A model generated the notes under the pieces. That model had not been told where the DNA came from and did not search any database. It saw nothing but the letters and a program-made list of their open reading frames with translations. Shown here piece after piece: positions 21,649 to 22,793 of a DNA stretch of 22,793 nucleotides. Source of the stretch: JALXCH01 sp964495805 (GTDB lineage: Bacteria; Calditrichota; Calditrichia; RBG-13-44-9). The DNA lies in NCBI GenBank assembly GCA_964495805.1, contig CAZBWV010000041.1, positions 1 through 22,793 on the forward strand, written 5' to 3'. Numbering within the stretch: the first letter of the stretch is position 1; each line of letters begins with the position of its first letter. The position numbers were made by a program, and so were the translations under genes.

Positions 21649-21767
21649 AGCTCAGCACAACCCTCCGGGAGGTGGATTTTTTTTAGACAGGATGAACAGG
21701 ATTTTCAGGATAAAATAAAAATAAAATCAATCAAAAAATCCTGTTCCGTCCTGTACATCCTGTCCAA
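21649..21767 (+). repeat. Family A long repeat element, right copy
   Basis: This stretch aligns with the reverse complement of 181-302. It begins with a TCAGC box and a short CCTC/GAGG hairpin followed by eight T residues, which could terminate the AtuA pair transcript. Behind it lie two complementary arms, GACAGGAT...CAGGAT (21686-21710) and ATCCTG...ATCCTGTC (21738-21764), around an AT-rich loop of nearly 30 bases. Confidence 0.8.
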
Positions 21768-21800
21768 AAATTCTTTTTTCAAGGAATACCAGATGGAAAT

Positions 21801-21905
21801 GAGACCCCTCGACTCCGCTATCGCTCCGCTCGGGGTGACACGGCATCCAGCTGTCATTCCGACTGGAGCGACGAACGTAGTGAGGAGCGGAATGGAGGAA
21901 TCTCA
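21801..21905 (+). repeat. Family B repeat, copy 1
   Basis: A 105-base unit running from GAGACCCCTCGACTCCGC to GAGGAATCTCA. The first half has CCCC/GGGG ends and the second half CATTCCG/CGGAATG arms, so each half can fold separately. It is followed after one base by copy 2. Confidence 0.9.
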
Positions 21906-21906
21906 G

Positions 21907-22011
21907 GAGACCCCTCGACTCCGCTATCGCTCCGCTCGGGGTGACATGACAGCTCGCTGTCATTCCGACTTGAGCGACGAACGCAGTGAGGAGCGGAACG
22001 GAGGAATCTCA
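21907..22011 (+). repeat. Family B repeat, copy 2 (tandem)
   Basis: The same 105-base unit as copy 1, in direct tandem, with scattered substitutions concentrated in the middle (CATGACAGCTCGC against CACGGCATCCAGC). Confidence 0.9.
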
Positions 22012-22110
22012 GGAAGACACCATTCTTTTTTCTTTCTCAATTCACCGGGCTAAAGCCGCGGTGTTAATTATTAAGTTGTTTTTCTAACTCAGTAAAATTG
22101 TCAATTCCTA

Positions 22111-22138
22111 ATCCTGTCTCATCCTGTTCATCCTGTCC
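22111..22138 (-). repeat. Family A short unit
   Basis: Three spaced ATCCTG units (ATCCTGTCTC, ATCCTGTTC, ATCCTGTCC), the same orientation as the right arm of the long element, without its other arm. Confidence 0.8.
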
Positions 22139-22167
22139 ATTTTTTTCAGGGCAAACCGAATGGAAAG

Positions 22168-22272
22168 GAGACCCCTCGACTCCGCTATCGCTCCGCTCGG
22201 GGTGACACGGCAGCCAGCTGTCATTCCGACTGGAGCGACGAACGCAATGAGGAGCGGAACGGAGGAATCTCA
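22168..22272 (+). repeat. Family B repeat, copy 3
   Basis: A third direct 105-base unit, closest to copy 1 in its middle segment. It is separated from copy 2 by a family A unit and followed after two bases by another family A unit. Confidence 0.9.
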
Positions 22273-22274
22273 TC

Positions 22275-22297
22275 AAAAAATCCTGTTCATCCTGTCA
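22275..22297 (-). repeat. Family A short unit next to family B
   Basis: An AAAAAATCCTGTTCATCCTG unit lies directly behind B copy 3, which shows the two families inserted or assembled side by side. Confidence 0.8.
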
Positions 22298-22325
22298 AAA
22301 ATATTTAATAAGGATTTTGTTCTCC

Positions 22326-22427
22326 TGAGATTCCTCCGTTCCGCTCCTCACTACGTTCGTCGCTCAAGTCGGAATGACAACTAAACAACGTGTCACCCCG
22401 AGCGGAGCGCAGCGGAGTCGAGGGGTC
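22326..22427 (-). repeat. Family B repeat, inverted copy 4
   Basis: The reverse complement of the 105-base unit, 102 bases long, from TGAGATTCCTCCG to CGAGGGGTC. Together with copy 3 it forms an inverted pair around a family A unit. Confidence 0.88.
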
Positions 22428-22603
22428 AAAAGATGTTCTAATGATTACCTCCATTGTTTCGTGGCTCGGTGGGAATGATAAAGTATCCCCTGTCAAAAAA
22501 TGCCGTGTGAAATTCAAAACCCAATCAACTTAAACCGTTTCCTGAAAGAATTTTTTCTGTTTACCTTGCGTTAAGGTGAAAAGCCATCATTCCAAGGAAG
22601 TAA

Positions 22604-22632
22604 TTGCAATAGTTCATTAAAAATATTAAATT
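22604..22632 (+). promoter_or_regulatory. Predicted promoter of the adenosine-specific kinase gene
   Basis: TTGCAA (22604-22609) and TAAATT (22627-22632) have a 17-base spacer, each matching 4 of 6. The leader would be about 20 bases and include the AAGGAG site. Confidence 0.45.
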
Positions 22633-22658
22633 TAAAAATAAAATCCAAGGAGATGACG

Positions 22659-22793
22659 ATGGAAATTAAAGTTATTCCCATCGAAAAACCGGAAGAGACG
22701 AATTTTATTTTAGGTCACACCCATTTTATTAAAAGTGTGGAGGATTTGTACGAAGCAGTGGTACAAAGTGTACCGGGAGTAAAATTTGGTATC
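22659..22793 (+). CDS. Adenosine-specific kinase family protein (partial)
   Basis: The first 45 codons are present and the gene runs off the window. The sequence MEIKVIPIEKPEETNFILG, then THFIKSVEDLYEAVVQSVPG and KFG, matches the N-terminus of the PF04008 adenosine-specific kinase family, small proteins of about 160 residues found in archaea and thermophilic bacteria. Two ATG codons are in frame, 22653 and 22659. The second is chosen because AAGGAG (22647-22652) then sits six bases upstream. The biological role in bacteria is not settled. Confidence 0.82.
   Translation, partial: MEIKVIPIEKPEETNFILGHTHFIKSVEDLYEAVVQSVPGVKFGI

Larger units (their letters stand above)
21630..22658. other. Intergenic mosaic of repeat families A and B
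   Basis: No real gene is seen in just over 1 kb. It holds three family A stretches (21649-21767, 22111-22138, 22275-22297) and four family B copies (three direct, one inverted). The last 230 bases are AT-rich and carry the promoter of the adenosine-specific kinase gene. Short open frames across the B copies are by-products of the repeat. Confidence 0.8.

Noticed and set aside
21684..22427. Possible CRISPR array because of recurring units
   Set aside because: The units are 105 bases or irregular short arms, in mixed orientation, without regular spacers, and no cas genes are near.
21727..22517. Several short open frames across the B repeats, some similar to each other
   Set aside because: Their similarity comes from the repeat itself. 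They occur in both strands and several frames and have no ribosome sites.

Overview
The window carries about 20 genes of a Gram-negative bacterium with mid-range GC. At least four predicted outer-membrane barrel or secreted proteins and one lipoprotein point to a diderm. Most genes have strong Shine-Dalgarno sites (AAAGGAGG type), and several promoters fit a TTGnnn-17-TAnnnT pattern. With a transaldolase/glucose-6-phosphate isomerase fusion, a DUF3943 barrel and dispersed repeats of the 'TCCTGTTCATCCTGTC' and 'CCTCGACTCCGC...GAGGAATCTC' types, this suggests an environmental lineage such as Calditrichota or another FCB-group phylum. That placement is an inference and is not proven by the sequence.

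Layout. 1-336: intergenic repeats of family A. 337-3162 (-): tal-pgi fusion for the pentose phosphate pathway and glycolysis. 3244-3708 (+): thioredoxin-type arsenate reductase, divergent from tal-pgi. 3739-5129 (-): three-gene unit of a small XRE regulator, a polytopic membrane protein and a small barrel-like secreted protein, with a promoter and operator-like dyad at 5159-5190. 5363-8261 (+): three-gene envelope operon of a DUF3943 barrel, a small barrel and an endonuclease/exonuclease/phosphatase-fold lipoprotein. 8258-12820 (-): six-gene run larE, pgeF, a small barrel, uppP, a sugar isomerase-like TIM barrel and DUF429, from a good promoter at 12855-12883. 12821-13312: purine-rich intergenic stretch with a G-quadruplex-like motif. 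13313-15582 (+): STAS anti-sigma antagonist overlapping a GH13_18 glucosylglycerate/sucrose phosphorylase-like gene, with an intrinsic terminator behind it. 15636-18564 (-): acyl-CoA dehydrogenase and a methylcrotonyl-CoA carboxylase-type beta subunit. 18746-19486 (-): ABC-2 permease-like membrane protein. 19819-21629 (+): AtuA/DUF1446 protein and its ferredoxin-fold partner as two separate genes. 21630-22658: dense mosaic of repeat families A and B. 22659-end (+): start of an adenosine-specific kinase (PF04008).

How the genes fit together. The acyl-CoA dehydrogenase, carboxylase beta and AtuA pair resemble a leucine/isovalerate or acyclic-terpenoid acyl-CoA degradation set. The biotin-carrying alpha subunit, hydratase and lyase are not in the window. 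The larE-to-DUF429 run mixes cofactor or sulfur chemistry (LarE) with cell-wall maintenance (PgeF, UppP). Three gene pairs overlap as ATGA (229-aa membrane protein/small barrel, pgeF/barrel, STAS/phosphorylase), which suggests translational coupling.

I found no rRNA, tRNA, CRISPR array, transposase or phage genes. I see no clear-cut new defence or mobile system. The items most worth following are the STAS-phosphorylase coupling with its odd lysine-rich tail, the envelope operon with the lipoprotein nuclease/phosphatase, and the paired long repeat elements behind genes at both ends of the window.
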